64,000 nucleotides of DNA from Propionibacterium cyclohexanicum (GCF_900111365.1 NZ_FOGZ01000003.1:1-64000), one strand, 5' to 3'. Numbered from the stretch's first letter, positions 23,267-33,413 are shown. Translations and numbers: made by a program. Notes: generated from the sequence alone by a model not told the origin.

Positions 23267-25709
23267 GGTCGGCCTCCTGTTCCTGCCCGTGACCGGACAT
23301 CCAGTGGTAATCGCGCGGTGTGACGAGCAATGTGCGTCCGCCACCGCTCGTGACGAACTTTGTCGTCGAGGAGCCCACGACGACAAGGGTGTTCATGTCG
23401 ACTGAGGCGGGCTCGAAGGTGCCGAGAGTGCTCAGCTGGACACTCTGGCGGGCCCGCTCGGCCTGGGCGACTGCCGCGACCGGCGTCCCGGGACCGCGAT
23501 AGTGCGCAATGATCGCCAGCGCATCGGGCAGATGATGCCGACGGGTTCGCGAACGCGGGTTGTACAAGGTGATGACGAAGTCGCCTCGTGCGGCCGCCCG
23601 AACCCGCTCGAGGATGACATCCCAGTCGGTGTGCAGATCGGACAGGCTGATCGTGGCATGGTCGTGGCCCAGCGGCGCGCCGAGGATGGCCGACACGGCC
23701 AGCTCGGCAGTGATTCCGGGGATGATGTCGACATCCACTCCCTCGGTGCCCATCTCGAGAGTGGGGCTCGCCATGGCATAGATGGCCGGATCCCCGCCAC
23801 AGACGAAGGCCACGTCGAGCCCCTTGCGGGCCGCGTCGATGGCTGCCTGGGTGCGCTGCTCCTCGGTGCCCATCTTGGTGGCCAGCACCTCGGCATGGGG
23901 ACTGACCAGATCGCGGATCTGGTGCACATAGGGTCCGTAGCCCACGACGAGGTTCGCGCGCCGGATGGCGCGCTCGGCGCGCGGGCTCAACAGATCACGG
24001 GAGCCCGGGCCGAGACCGACGACGTGGAGTCGCCCGCGCGCCGGGATGCGTCCGATGGCGCAGGTGGCCTGAGCAGACTTGCGCTTGGCGACGACAAGCT
24101 CGGCCCCGCTGGCCAGCACGCTCGCCTCGGCCACCGATGCGGTCCCCACCTGCGCCTTGACCAACGACGAAGGCGTCGGCACCGATTGCGCGTCGAGCAG
24201 CTCGGCAGGAAATGTGCGATAGTCGACGCCGAGCTGCCTCGCCAGTCGGATCAGGCCCCGCTCACCGGCCTTCACATCGGCGCTGACCAGCTGCGCCACC
24301 GAGCCCAACGCCAGGTGGTGCTCGGCCAGAGTCGTCTCGAGCAGTTCCCGCAATGCGTCCGTCTCGGTGCCCTTGTTGCATCCCATCCCCACCACCAGGC
24401 TCGGTGGATGGAGCACCACGGTAGGCAGAGTTCCGCTGTGCGGATCGGCCACCTCGTCGGTGACACGGATCTTGGCCACAGGTCTGGCAGAATCGGGCGC
24501 GACATTTGCGGGCAGCGGGGGTAGGGGCCACAGTCGCTGCCTGTCGAGTTGCACCGGCTCACCCTCCAGAATCGCCGAGGTGACGGCGCCGACATCACCA
24601 TCGAAGGCCCAGCCGAGCTGATCGAGGGCCGGGACACCCAGCGAGTCGGTGGCGGTGGAGACCACGGCGGTGGCCCCCAGCGCCTCGCCGATGCGCCTGG
24701 CGAGTTCGTTGGCCCCTCCGACATGGCCGCCGACAAGAGGGATCGCGAAGTGGCCGGCCCCATCGACGACGACCACGCCCGGATCGGTCATCTTGTCCGC
24801 GAGCAGCGGCGCAATGAGCCGCGTTGTGGCACCGAGCGCGAGATGGGAGACGATGAGGTCACATTCGTGCCAGGCGGCCACCAGTCCGCGAGCTGCCGGT
24901 CCGTCATAGCGCCTCGAGGCGATGCCGAGCGCTGCGTCGATATGGTCGGCGGCGGCCCTGGCGCGAGTCGAATTCACCACCTGGCCGACGATGGGTTCCC
25001 GGTCCGTGCCGTCGGGGGCGACGTCGGTGCCCGGCTGGCGCTCGCCTGGTCCTCGCGTCCACGGCTCGCCCGCCAGTTCGGGGACCTGTCCGATGGCCTG
25101 AGGCGAATCGGGCCGGTGGTCCAGCACGAGCACGACATGGGGATCGCGAACATCTCTTTCGTCCAGGGCGGCCGCCTCGTGGGTACTCAGCACGCGGACG
25201 CGCTCGCCGGCCTCGCCCAGTTGCTCGGCCACGACGAACCACTTCTGGCGATCGGCAAGCCCCCGGACGAGCTGCACGATACCGCGATCCGGCGCGGTGA
25301 GCACCGCAACTTTTGGATGACTACGGCAGATGCGCACTGCGGTGTCGATTCCCCGCGAGTGCGCATTGACCACCTGGGCGTCGTCCCAGGGCAGCGCGAC
25401 GGCCGCGAACGCGGCCTGGATCGAGCTGGGGGCCGCGATGACCTCGCACTGCAGGCCGCTGCGCCGCAAGCTGCGCACGATGCCGAAGTACAGCGGATCG
25501 CCGCTGGCCACGACCACCGCCCGTCCTTGCGCCCCCACAGAGCTCAGCGCCTCGATCGCCGGGGCGAGCGGCCCCAGCTCGATGCGCCGGTCCTGCCCGA
25601 CGCCGAGTGCCTCGAGCTGGCGGTGCCCGCCGACGACGATGTCCGCCTGGGCCACGTCGGCGCGCAGTTCCTCGCTGACTTGGCCGAGGTATCCGTGGAC
25701 GCGAATCAT
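23259..25709 (-). CDS. cbiEGH: Three-domain corrin enzyme CbiE-CbiG-CbiH
   Basis: 816-residue fusion of three consecutive anaerobic-pathway activities. CbiE (about 1-195; ASGDPLYFGIVRSLRR) methylates C5. CbiG (about 215-550; WHECDLIVSHLALGATTRLIAPLLADK, VVVDGAGHFAIPLVGGHVGGANELAR, VVGMGCNKGTETDALREL) opens the lactone and expels acetaldehyde. CbiH (about 555-805; HVVGLGPGSRDLLSPRA, FVCGGDPAIYAMAS, VITLYNPRSRTR) methylates C17 and contracts the ring. The open frame extends 200 codons further upstream, but ATG 25709 overlaps the cbiF stop (ATGA) and opens with a methyltransferase strand. The same fusion is known from Propionibacterium. Confidence 0.93.
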   Translation of the reverse strand: MIRVHGYLGQVSEELRADVAQADIVVGGHRQLEALGVGQDRRIELGPLAPAIEALSSVGAQGRAVVVASGDPLYFGIVRSLRRSGLQCEVIAAPSSIQAAFAAVALPWDDAQVVNAHSRGIDTAVRICRSHPKVAVLTAPDRGIVQLVRGLADRQKWFVVAEQLGEAGERVRVLSTHEAAALDERDVRDPHVVLVLDHRPDSPQAIGQVPELAGEPWTRGPGERQPGTDVAPDGTDREPIVGQVVNSTRARAAADHIDAALGIASRRYDGPAARGLVAAWHECDLIVSHLALGATTRLIAPLLADKMTDPGVVVVDGAGHFAIPLVGGHVGGANELARRIGEALGATAVVSTATDSLGVPALDQLGWAFDGDVGAVTSAILEGEPVQLDRQRLWPLPPLPANVAPDSARPVAKIRVTDEVADPHSGTLPTVVLHPPSLVVGMGCNKGTETDALRELLETTLAEHHLALGSVAQLVSADVKAGERGLIRLARQLGVDYRTFPAELLDAQSVPTPSSLVKAQVGTASVAEASVLASGAELVVAKRKSAQATCAIGRIPARGRLHVVGLGPGSRDLLSPRAERAIRRANLVVGYGPYVHQIRDLVSPHAEVLATKMGTEEQRTQAAIDAARKGLDVAFVCGGDPAIYAMASPTLEMGTEGVDVDIIPGITAELAVSAILGAPLGHDHATISLSDLHTDWDVILERVRAAARGDFVITLYNPRSRTRRHHLPDALAIIAHYRGPGTPVAAVAQAERARQSVQLSTLGTFEPASVDMNTLVVVGSSTTKFVTSGGGRTLLVTPRDYHWMSGHGQEQEADHA

Positions 25710-26701
25710 TGCTTGTCTCCTGGCTGAACTTCTGGGGTGCCCGCGACAGCCCCGTCCGAATGCCGGCCGGTCACCGGCTGGCCGGCGCGCTGGGACACCG
25801 TCTCGGGCACTCCCAGCGGGGCCGCGACCGCCGGATCCGCGTCGCGATACTCGTGGCGGAATCCGGGGTGATAAAGATGACTGCGGGTGCCGGTCGGTCC
25901 GGCGCCCACGGCGGGGCCGACGAGGACGATCGTGTGCTTCCACAGCTTGTGGGCGCGCATCGTCGCGGACAGCTGGGCCAGCGGGCAGCGCAGCACCATT
26001 TCCTCGGGCCAGCTCACCGCATAGCCGACGACGCAGGGCGTCTGAGGCGGGTAGCCCCCGGCGAGCAGGGCGTCCTGGAGGGCCTTGTTGCGCGCCGCCG
26101 AGAGATAGATGGCCATCGTGGCTCCGTGGGAGGCGAACGAGGCGATCGTCTCCCCCGGCGGCATCGGGGTGCGACCGCCCTCCAGCCGGGTGATCGTAAG
26201 GGACTGGCTCACCTGCGGCACCGTGAGCTCCGCCCCGACGCGGGCAGCCGCCGCGGAGAACGCCGAGACGCCCGGCACCACCTGCACCGCCAGACCCAGC
26301 CGCTCGCACAGATCGCGCTGCTCGGCGATTGCCCCGTACAGCGAGGGGTCACCGGTGTGCACGCGGGCCACGAGCAGGCCCTCGTCGCGTGCCCGCGTAT
26401 AGACGGGCACCAGCGCCTCCAGCGGCGCGGACGCGGAGTCGATGACCTCGGCCTCGGCTCGGCGTTCGGCAATCACCTCGGGGCTGACGAGGCTCGATGC
26501 CCAGACGATGATGTCGGCAGCGGCGATCACTCGGGCGCCGCGCAGCGTGATGAGATCACCGGCCCCGGGGCCAGCACCCACGAACACCACCGACCCCTGC
26601 CCGGCTCCCACGGCGGGCGCCGGGACGACCTCGCCAGGAGCTGCGTCGGCGAGATCGTCCCCGACGCGGGCCTCGGGAGTGACCGACTGCTTCCCACTCA
26701 T
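25706..26701 (-). CDS. cbiF: Cobalt-precorrin-4 C11-methyltransferase
   Basis: SAM-dependent tetrapyrrole methylase for C11. The domain runs from about residue 35 (VVFVGAGPGAGDLITLRGARVI), through ARVHTGDPSLYGAIAEQ and VVPGVSAFSAAAARVGAELTVP, to KLWKHTIVLVGPA, with the downstream SHLYHPGFRHEYR typical of CbiF. Compared with the usual ~255 residues it carries a 35-residue N-terminal and a ~45-residue C-terminal low-complexity extension, 331 in all. It overlaps both neighbours by four bases (ATGA), so the operon is translated as a coupled unit. Confidence 0.94.
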   Translation of the reverse strand: MSGKQSVTPEARVGDDLADAAPGEVVPAPAVGAGQGSVVFVGAGPGAGDLITLRGARVIAAADIIVWASSLVSPEVIAERRAEAEVIDSASAPLEALVPVYTRARDEGLLVARVHTGDPSLYGAIAEQRDLCERLGLAVQVVPGVSAFSAAAARVGAELTVPQVSQSLTITRLEGGRTPMPPGETIASFASHGATMAIYLSAARNKALQDALLAGGYPPQTPCVVGYAVSWPEEMVLRCPLAQLSATMRAHKLWKHTIVLVGPAVGAGPTGTRSHLYHPGFRHEYRDADPAVAAPLGVPETVSQRAGQPVTGRHSDGAVAGTPEVQPGDKQ

Positions 26702-27462
26702 ATCCGCCCTCCGGTGCTGGTCCGCGCTGGCGTCGACAAGACGGTGGAGAAATAGGGCAGGGTCTGGTGCGCGTCCACCTCGGCGAGGGTGACGATCTGC
26801 TGACCGGGCAGGGAGACATCGGTGCCGATGACTGCGCTTCGACCACGTCGGCGCAACTCATCGAGCACCCCCGGCAGGGTGCGTCCCCCCTTGTAGACAG
26901 TCACCGTGTCGACGACGTCGAGCACCTCGCCAAGCCGCTGCGCACCCACCGTGGCCGGGACGAGCGCCAGGATCTCACGCCCCTCGACGAGCGGCCAGCC
27001 GCTCGTGGCGGCCAGCGCCTGCATGGCGGTGATGCCTGGCACCAATTCGAAGACCACGTCCGTCAGCTCGCGCGCCACACCCGAGCGCAGATAGCTGAAG
27101 GTGGAATACACGGTCGGATCGCCGATGGTGGCGAATACGACGGTGCGCGCCCCCCTGCCGAATGCATCGACGGCAGCCCGGACGCTGGCCCGCCAGCTCT
27201 CGGCACGTTTGGGCCCGACCCCGTGACGCTCCGACATGGAGAAGGGGATGCGTTCGATGCGCCGCGCCGCGCCCGGGCAGGCCTCCTCGACGATCCGCTC
27301 GGCCCGGCCCGGCCCGTCCGCAGAGCCCTCGGTGGCCGGCACGAGGATCACCTCGGCCGAGTTGAGCAGATTCACCGCCTTGACGGTGAGCAGCTGCGGG
27401 TCGCCGGGGCCAACCCCCACTCCCACCAGCCGCCTCGTGTGCTGCGCGTGTTCGTCTGCCAT
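26698..27462 (-). CDS. cbiL: Cobalt-precorrin-2 C20-methyltransferase
   Basis: First dedicated corrin methyltransferase, adding a methyl at C20 from SAM. It is 254 residues, starting LVGVGVGPGDPQLLTVKAVNLL, with VFATIGDPTVYSTFSYL and FELVPGITAMQALAATSGWPLVEG; the family motifs are complete. ATG 27462 follows GGAGACCGG. It leads the reverse operon cbiL-cbiF-cbiEGH-cbiX and sits 36 bases behind a cobalamin riboswitch, so high adenosylcobalamin should shut the operon down. Confidence 0.94.
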   Translation of the reverse strand: MADEHAQHTRRLVGVGVGPGDPQLLTVKAVNLLNSAEVILVPATEGSADGPGRAERIVEEACPGAARRIERIPFSMSERHGVGPKRAESWRASVRAAVDAFGRGARTVVFATIGDPTVYSTFSYLRSGVARELTDVVFELVPGITAMQALAATSGWPLVEGREILALVPATVGAQRLGEVLDVVDTVTVYKGGRTLPGVLDELRRRGRSAVIGTDVSLPGQQIVTLAEVDAHQTLPYFSTVLSTPARTSTGGRI

Positions 27463-27497
27463 CCGGTCTCCTCAGGTACCTCGCCCAATGTCGCCTC

Positions 27498-27631
27498 GCG
27501 AAGGGCGAGTATCTGGCTGACAGGACCTTTGGCTCGCGAGCGCGCAGCTCACCTCAGGTGCCTGTTCACAGTGGCGGGACCGCGCCGGAATACCAGCTGG
27601 GCTGGGCACCGGACTTCCTCGTCTCCTTCGC
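27498..27631 (-). promoter_or_regulatory. Cobalamin riboswitch for the cbiL operon
   Basis: On the reverse strand the leader shows the conserved core in order: GAGGAAGTCCGGTG, ATTCCGGCGCGGTCCCGCC, ACTGTGA and the B12 box CAGCCAGATACTCGCC. The closing stem pairs GCGAAGG (27631-27625) with CCTTCGC (27504-27498). Just past it CTCGCCC can pair with GGGCGAG, a hairpin overlapping the 3' arm of the closing stem and reaching toward the GAGGAG ribosome site of cbiL, so control may be on translation. The distance to the cbiL ATG is 36 bases. Confidence 0.88.
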
Positions 27632-27751
27632 TGCCCCAGTCTGGCACGTCTTGCCGACAGCCCGGCAGCCGTGCCCATCCGCGGCCGGTGCCGCAGGCAC
27701 ACGGGGGAGGGTGAGGATCGGGCGAGAGACCTGCTGTGTATCCTTGATCGC

Positions 27752-27930
27752 GTTGGTACGACCATCGCCGATGGGCGTCGAAAGAGGGAATTCGGTGTGA
27801 TTCCGGAGCTGTCCCGCAGCGGTAAATGGGAACGACATCACGTTTCGGCACTGGGCATTTCGCCTGGGAAGCCGTGGTGGAGGAAAACGGGAAGATTCTC
27901 GCCTGCCCATGAGCCCGAACACCTGCCAAC
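27752..27930 (+). promoter_or_regulatory. Cobalamin riboswitch upstream of mutA
   Basis: The forward strand carries the classic btuB-type core: AGAGGGAATTCGGTGTGATTCC, GGAGCTGTCCCGCAGCGGTAAA, GGCACTGGGCATTTCGCCTGGGAAG (conserved parts only), and the B12 box GAGCCCGAACACCTGCC. GTTGG (27752-27756) pairs with CCAAC (27926-27930) to close it. TATCCT (27739-27744) is a fitting -10 box for a start at about 27751. The aptamer reads toward mutA, which begins 338 bases later; no other forward gene intervenes. Confidence 0.88.
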
Positions 27931-28268
27931 TGCGACGACGCGAGCCGCCGTATCCACCCCGCGGAGGGTCGTCAACGTCGGAAGCGCATGGATGATGCCG
28001 AAGATCGCGATGAAGAAGTCCGGCCGGCAGGCCGGGCGCGCCGACTGGCGGGTGCTGCGGCATCGGCCAGCCTCGTGCCCGCAGGCCTGTGGTGAGTTTC
28101 GCAGCTGGTTTCACGGGCACCGTCCGATGGCTACGAGGCCATACGGGGCGTCCACCAACCCTCCGTCTCGGTTCGCCGATGCGGTGGGTCCAGGAACGGC
28201 CGGCGGCCAGTTCGTGGTGTCGTGGAGTATCGGCACGGCACCTTGACCCTTCCAGGAGCAGGAGTCGC
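27931..28268 (+). other. Long leader between riboswitch and mutA
   Basis: No convincing gene lies in these 338 bases; open frames here have no protein-like content. There are GC hairpins, for example CCGGCC (28020-28025) with GGCCGG (28030-28035), which could be part of an expression platform or a terminator. The last part, AGGAGCAGGAG, is the ribosome site for mutA. A second promoter inside the leader cannot be excluded. Confidence 0.5.
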
Positions 28269-30182
28269 ATGAGCAAGACTGAAACCGAGGGCACTGTGGC
28301 CGCCGACGCGGCCACAGACGTCCCCACGAAGCTCAGTCTCGCCGGAGATTTTCCCCCGGCGACCGAGGAGCAGTGGGAGATCGAGGTTCAGAAGGTTCTC
28401 AACCGAGGACGCCCACCAGAAAAGCAGCTCACCTTCGAGCAGTGCCTGGCGCGCCTCACGAAGAAGACGATCGACGGCATCAGCATCCGCCCGATGTACC
28501 GGCGCCAGGATGCGCCGCAGACACTGGGCTACCCCGGAATCGTTCCGTTCACCCGGGGCACGACGGTACGCAATGGCGACATCGACTCCTGGGATGTCCG
28601 CGCCCTCCACGAGGACCCCGATCCCGAATTCACCCGCAAGGCAGTCCTCACCGATCTGGAGCGCGGCGTCACGTCGATCTGGCTGCGCGTCGGATCCGAT
28701 GCCGTCAAGCCCGAGGACGTGGCCGGCGCACTGTCCGATGTGCTGCTCGAGATGACCAAGGTCGAGGTCTCCAGCCGGGAGGACCAGCAGGGGGCTGCCG
28801 AGGCCCTGCTCGGCGTCTACGAGAAGTCCGGTAAGCCGGCCGACGAGCTGCAGCTGAACCTTGGCATCGACCCGATCGGCCTGGCGGCCCTGCAGGGCAC
28901 CACACCTGATCTGTCGACCCTGTCGACGTGGGTGAAGAGACTCGAGGGCTATGCCAAGTCGCGGGCCATCATGGTCGACGGCACCATCTACCACAATGCG
29001 GGGGCCGGGGACGTCGCCGAGCTGGCGTGGAGCCTCGCCACCGGTATCGAGTACGTACGCGCCCTCCTCGACCAGGGCATCGGCGCCGACGAGGCCTTCG
29101 ACGCCATGAACTTCCGAGTGAGCGCCACCCACGACCAGTTCCTCACGATCGCCCGGCTGCGCGCCCTGCGCACCTGCTGGTCGCGCATCGGCGAGGTCTT
29201 CGGGGTCAGCCCCGACAAGCGCGGCGCCCGGCAGGTTGCCGTCACGAGCTGGCGCGAGCTAACTCGCCAGGACCCCTATGTGAACATCCTGCGCGGCACG
29301 ATCGCCACCTTCTCGGCGGCGATCGGCGGGGCGGAGGCCGTCACGACGCTGCCGTTCTGCTCGGCGCTTGGCCTGCCCACCGACGACTTCGCCCGCCGGA
29401 TCGCACGCAATACCGGCATCATCCTGTCCGAAGAGGTGAACATCGGGCGCGTCAACGACACCGCCGGAGGCTCCTTCTACGTGGAGTCGCTCACCAAGAG
29501 CCTGGCCGAGGCGGCCTGGGCCGAACTGCAGAGCGTCGAGGGCCTGGGCGGCATGGCCGCTGCCCTCACCGGCTCCCACGTGACCGACACCCTCGCGGCA
29601 TGCAATGAGGAGCGCGCCACGCGGCTTGCCACCCGCAAGCAGCCCATCACGGCCGTCAGCGAATTCCCCATGATCGGTTCGCGCAGCGTGGAGACCAAGC
29701 CATTCCCCCCCGCCCCGGCACGCAATGGACTCGAGTGGCACCGCGACGCGGAGGTCTTCGAGTCACTGGTGGACCGCAGCAAGACACTCGAGGGCCCCAA
29801 GGTCTTCCTCGCCTGTCTCGGCAGCCGACGCGACTTCGGTGCCCGCGAGGGCTTCTCTGCCCCGGTGTGGCACATCGCGGGGCTCGAGACCCCCGAATCC
29901 GAGGGCGGCACGACCGAAGAGATCGTGGCAGCCTTCAGACAGTCGGGGGCCGTCGTGGCCGACCTGTGCTCGTCCGCCAAGGTGTACGCGCAACAGGGCC
30001 TGGACGTGGCCCGAGCGCTGAAACAGGCCGGAGCGAAGGCCGTCTATCTCTCCGGCGCCTACAAGGAGCTCGGCGAGGGTGCGGATCAGGCTGAGGACGT
30101 CTTCGCCGGCCGCATATTCCTTGGTATGAACGTCGTGGACGTCCTGTCCACCGTGTTGGATCTGATGGGAGCTGCGGAATGA
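28269..30182 (+). CDS. mutA: Methylmalonyl-CoA mutase small (beta) subunit
   Basis: Non-catalytic partner of MutB in the adenosylcobalamin-dependent mutase that interconverts succinyl-CoA and (R)-methylmalonyl-CoA, the central step of propionate fermentation. The 637 residues closely match the length of the Propionibacterium subunit, and long stretches are recognisable ([50 protein letters not shown]). The C-terminal flavodoxin-like domain lacks the DxHxxG cobalamin ligand, as expected for this subunit. An in-frame upstream extension is rejected because AGGAG precedes ATG 28269. Its stop overlaps the mutB ATG. Confidence 0.96.
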   Translation: MSKTETEGTVAADAATDVPTKLSLAGDFPPATEEQWEIEVQKVLNRGRPPEKQLTFEQCLARLTKKTIDGISIRPMYRRQDAPQTLGYPGIVPFTRGTTVRNGDIDSWDVRALHEDPDPEFTRKAVLTDLERGVTSIWLRVGSDAVKPEDVAGALSDVLLEMTKVEVSSREDQQGAAEALLGVYEKSGKPADELQLNLGIDPIGLAALQGTTPDLSTLSTWVKRLEGYAKSRAIMVDGTIYHNAGAGDVAELAWSLATGIEYVRALLDQGIGADEAFDAMNFRVSATHDQFLTIARLRALRTCWSRIGEVFGVSPDKRGARQVAVTSWRELTRQDPYVNILRGTIATFSAAIGGAEAVTTLPFCSALGLPTDDFARRIARNTGIILSEEVNIGRVNDTAGGSFYVESLTKSLAEAAWAELQSVEGLGGMAAALTGSHVTDTLAACNEERATRLATRKQPITAVSEFPMIGSRSVETKPFPPAPARNGLEWHRDAEVFESLVDRSKTLEGPKVFLACLGSRRDFGAREGFSAPVWHIAGLETPESEGGTTEEIVAAFRQSGAVVADLCSSAKVYAQQGLDVARALKQAGAKAVYLSGAYKELGEGADQAEDVFAGRIFLGMNVVDVLSTVLDLMGAAE

Positions 30183-32389
30183 GCACTCTGCCTCGTTTCG
30201 ATTCGATCGCACTGGGCGAAACCCCAGTGCCCCCCGACGCCGCGAAGGCGTTCGAGGAGCTGGCCGCCAAGGCCGGCAGCCATGAGGAGTGGACGACCCC
30301 CGAGCAGATCCCGGTGGGCACGCTGTACAACGAGGACGTCTATTCCGACGTCGACTGGCTGGACACCTTCGCCGGTATTCCGCCGTTCGTGCACGGCCCC
30401 TATGCCACGATGTATGCCTTCCGCCCCTGGACGATCCGCCAGTACGCAGGCTTCTCGACGGCCAAGGAGTCCAACGCCTTCTACCGGCGCAACCTCGCCG
30501 CCGGCCAGAAGGGCCTGTCGGTCGCCTTCGACCTGCCCACCCACCGCGGCTACGACTCGGACAATCCCCGGGTGCCCGGCGACGTCGGCATGGCCGGCGT
30601 GGCCATCGACTCCATCTACGACATGCGCGAGCTGTTCGCCGGCATCCCGCTGGACCAGATGAGCGTCTCGATGACCATGAACGGCGCGGTGCTGCCGATC
30701 CTGGCGCTCTATGTGGTGACGGCCGAGGAGCAGGGTGCCAAGCCCGAGCAGCTCGCCGGGACGATCCAGAACGACATCCTCAAGGAGTTCATGGTTCGTA
30801 ACACCTACATCTATCCGCCGCAGCCGAGCATGAAGATCATCTCGGACATCTTCGCCTACACCAGTGCGAACATGCCGAAGTGGAACTCCATCTCGATCTC
30901 CGGCTATCACATGCAGGAGGCCGGCGCGACGGCCGACATCGAGATGGCCTACACGCTGGCCGACGGCGTCGACTACATCCGCGCCGGCGAGTCGGTGGGC
31001 CTCAAGGTGGACCAGTTCGCGCCGCGGCTGTCGTTCTTCTGGGCGATCGGCACGAACTTCTTCATGGAAGTCGCCAAGATGCGCGCCGCCCGCATGCTGT
31101 GGGCCAAGCTCGTCAAGCAATTCGATCCGAAGAACCCCAAGTCGATGAGCCTGCGTACCCATTCGCAGACCTCCGGCTGGTCGCTCACCGCCCAGGACGT
31201 GTACAACAACGTGATCCGCACCTGCGTGGAGGCCATGGCCGCCACCCAGGGCCACACGCAATCGCTGCACACGAACTCGCTGGACGAGGCCATCGCCCTG
31301 CCGACCGACTTCTCGGCGCGGATCGCCCGTAACACCCAGCTGTTCCTTCAGCAGGAGTCGGGCACCACGCGCGTCATCGATCCGTGGAGCGGCTCGGCCT
31401 ACGTCGAGAAGCTCACCTTGGAACTGGCCCGCAAGGCATGGGGACACATCCAGGAGGTCGAGCACGCCGGTGGAATGGCGAAGGCCATCGAAGCGGGCAT
31501 CCCCAAGCTGCGCATCGAGGAGGCTGCGGCCCGCACCCAGGCCCGGATCGATTCAGGCCGTCAGCCGCTCATCGGCGTCAACAAGTACCGTCTCGATCAC
31601 GAGGACCCCCTCGAGGTCCTCAAGGTCGACAACACCCAGGTGCTTGCCGAGCAGAAGGCAAAGCTGGTCAAGCTGCGAGCTGAGCGCGACGAGCAGGCCA
31701 CCCAGGCCGCCTTGGAGCGGCTCACCTGGGCTGCCGCCAATCCAGATCCCACCGATCCAGATCGTAATCTGCTGAAACTGTGCATCGACGCAGGTCGGGC
31801 CATGGCCTCGGTGGGCGAGATGAGCGATGCCTTGGAGAAGGTCTACGGTCGCTACACTGCGCAGATCCGCACCATCAGCGGTGTGTACGCCAAGGAAGTG
31901 AGGTCCTCCCCAGTGGTTGACGAGGCACGCGCTCTGGTGGACAAGTTCGAGCAGGCCGAGGGTCGTCGCCCCCGTATCCTGCTCGCGAAGATGGGCCAGG
32001 ACGGCCATGACCGTGGCCAGAAGGTGATTGCCACGGCCTTCGCCGATCTCGGCTTCGACGTCGATGTGGGCCCGCTGTTCCAGACGCCGCAGGAGACGGC
32101 CCGCCAGGCCATTGAGGGTGACGTGCACGTGGTCGGCGTCTCCTCCCTGGCCGCCGGCCACCTCACGCTCGTCCCGGCGCTGCGCAAGGAGCTGGACAAG
32201 CTGGGGCGCCCCGACATCCTCATCGTCGTCGGCGGCGTCATCCCCGAGCAGGACTTCCAGGCGCTGCGCGACGCCGGCGCGATGGACATCTACCCGCCGG
32301 GAACAGTGATCCCCGATTCCGCGGTCCGGCTGCTCAAGGAATTGCTGAGGCACGAGAACGTGGCAGGGGCAGGCGTCGCGGATGCCTAG
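30179..32389 (+). CDS. mutB: Methylmalonyl-CoA mutase large (alpha) subunit
   Basis: Catalytic subunit, 736 residues. Residues 1 to about 560 are the TIM-barrel that binds CoA and generates the radical ([44 protein letters not shown]). The C-terminal ~150 residues are the cobalamin domain with GQDGHDRG (the histidine replaces the lower ligand), [11 protein letters not shown] and IVVGGVIP. It begins four bases inside mutA and its end overlaps meaB by eight, so all three are translationally coupled. It should be active only when charged with the cofactor made by the cbi genes next door. Confidence 0.97.
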   Translation: MSTLPRFDSIALGETPVPPDAAKAFEELAAKAGSHEEWTTPEQIPVGTLYNEDVYSDVDWLDTFAGIPPFVHGPYATMYAFRPWTIRQYAGFSTAKESNAFYRRNLAAGQKGLSVAFDLPTHRGYDSDNPRVPGDVGMAGVAIDSIYDMRELFAGIPLDQMSVSMTMNGAVLPILALYVVTAEEQGAKPEQLAGTIQNDILKEFMVRNTYIYPPQPSMKIISDIFAYTSANMPKWNSISISGYHMQEAGATADIEMAYTLADGVDYIRAGESVGLKVDQFAPRLSFFWAIGTNFFMEVAKMRAARMLWAKLVKQFDPKNPKSMSLRTHSQTSGWSLTAQDVYNNVIRTCVEAMAATQGHTQSLHTNSLDEAIALPTDFSARIARNTQLFLQQESGTTRVIDPWSGSAYVEKLTLELARKAWGHIQEVEHAGGMAKAIEAGIPKLRIEEAAARTQARIDSGRQPLIGVNKYRLDHEDPLEVLKVDNTQVLAEQKAKLVKLRAERDEQATQAALERLTWAAANPDPTDPDRNLLKLCIDAGRAMASVGEMSDALEKVYGRYTAQIRTISGVYAKEVRSSPVVDEARALVDKFEQAEGRRPRILLAKMGQDGHDRGQKVIATAFADLGFDVDVGPLFQTPQETARQAIEGDVHVVGVSSLAAGHLTLVPALRKELDKLGRPDILIVVGGVIPEQDFQALRDAGAMDIYPPGTVIPDSAVRLLKELLRHENVAGAGVADA

Positions 32390-33392
32390 ACGCGTTGACG
32401 TCCCTGCGCTGGCCGGCCAGGTCATGGCCGGCCAGCGCGCGGGCATCGCGCAGGCCATCACGCTCGTCGAGTCCTCGCTGCCCGCTCACCGTCCGCTGGC
32501 CCGCGAGCTCCTCTCCCGTCTGCTGCCGCATTCCGGCAATGCGGTAAGGGTCGGGCTGACGGGAGTACCAGGGGCGGGGAAATCCACGTTCATCGACGCG
32601 ATGGGCTGCCGGCTCATCGAGCGGGGTCACAAAGTGGCGGTGCTGGCCGTCGACCCCTCGAGCACCCGGACCGGGGGATCGATCCTCGGCGACCGGACCC
32701 GAATGGGCAAGCTCGCCGAGAGCGACGACGCCTATATCCGGCCGTCCCCCTCGGGCGGCCATCTCGGTGGGGTAGCGCGCGCCACTCGCGAGGCCATGGT
32801 CATCATGGAAGCCGCCGGATACGACACGATCATCGTCGAGACGGTGGGCGTGGGCCAGTCCGAGGTTGCGGTGGCGGGGATGGTCGACACCTTCCTGCTG
32901 CTGTCACTGAGCGGGGCCGGGGATCAATTGCAGGGCATCAAGCGAGGCATCCTCGAGCTCGCCGACGTCATCGCGGTGAACAAGGCCGACGGCGACAACG
33001 CCGCCGAAGCCCGCATCACCGCCCGTGACCTGTCGATTGCAATGCGGCTCATGAACGACGAATCCAGCGGGCGGCGCACACCGGTACTCACCTGCAGCGC
33101 GCTCACCCACACCGGGCTCGACGAGGTCTGGCAGGCCGTCCTCGACCATCGGGCCTGGGTCGAGTCGACCATCGGCCTGACCAGACGCCGCGCCGACCAG
33201 CAGGTGGACTGGCTGTGGGCCCAAATCGAGGGAACCGTAGTGGACTCACTGCGCTCGACCCCGGAGCTGGTAAGCCTTGGCCGACGCCTTGAATCGGAGG
33301 TGGAATCGTCCTCGGTCAGTGCTCTGGAGGCCTCCTCGGAGTTCCTGGCGGCCTATGCGAAGGCCGTGCCCGGCTTCGGCTGGGGTGACTGA
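32382..33392 (+). CDS. meaB: Methylmalonyl-CoA mutase GTPase chaperone MeaB
   Basis: G3E-family GTPase (MeaB/MMAA, formerly ArgK) that gates adenosylcobalamin delivery to the mutase and protects it from inactivation. The 336 residues contain the P-loop [14 protein letters not shown] near 58, [22 protein letters not shown] (switch I region), [15 protein letters not shown] (switch II), VNKADG (base recognition), and the C-terminal dimerisation helix. The overlap with mutB and a shared operon make the assignment firm. It ends 21 bases before the converging tocopherol-cyclase-like gene. Confidence 0.96.
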   Translation: MPRRVDVPALAGQVMAGQRAGIAQAITLVESSLPAHRPLARELLSRLLPHSGNAVRVGLTGVPGAGKSTFIDAMGCRLIERGHKVAVLAVDPSSTRTGGSILGDRTRMGKLAESDDAYIRPSPSGGHLGGVARATREAMVIMEAAGYDTIIVETVGVGQSEVAVAGMVDTFLLLSLSGAGDQLQGIKRGILELADVIAVNKADGDNAAEARITARDLSIAMRLMNDESSGRRTPVLTCSALTHTGLDEVWQAVLDHRAWVESTIGLTRRRADQQVDWLWAQIEGTVVDSLRSTPELVSLGRRLESEVESSSVSALEASSEFLAAYAKAVPGFGWGD

Positions 33393-33413
33393 GCCACCGC
33401 CATCGACTGGCCG

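Noticed and set aside
22286-23323. 345-codon forward frame
   Set aside because: Antisense of the CbiX-CysG fusion with no motif of its own.
25710-26309. 200-codon upstream extension of cbiEGH
   Set aside because: In-frame open sequence but it lies inside cbiF in another frame and is Gly/Arg/Pro-rich shadow; ATG 25709 overlapping the cbiF stop is the natural start.
27671-28246. 191-codon forward frame across the mut riboswitch
   Set aside because: It runs through highly conserved riboswitch positions and its product has no family; the RNA explanation is far better.
30086-31465. 459-codon reverse frame
   Set aside because: Antisense of mutB.
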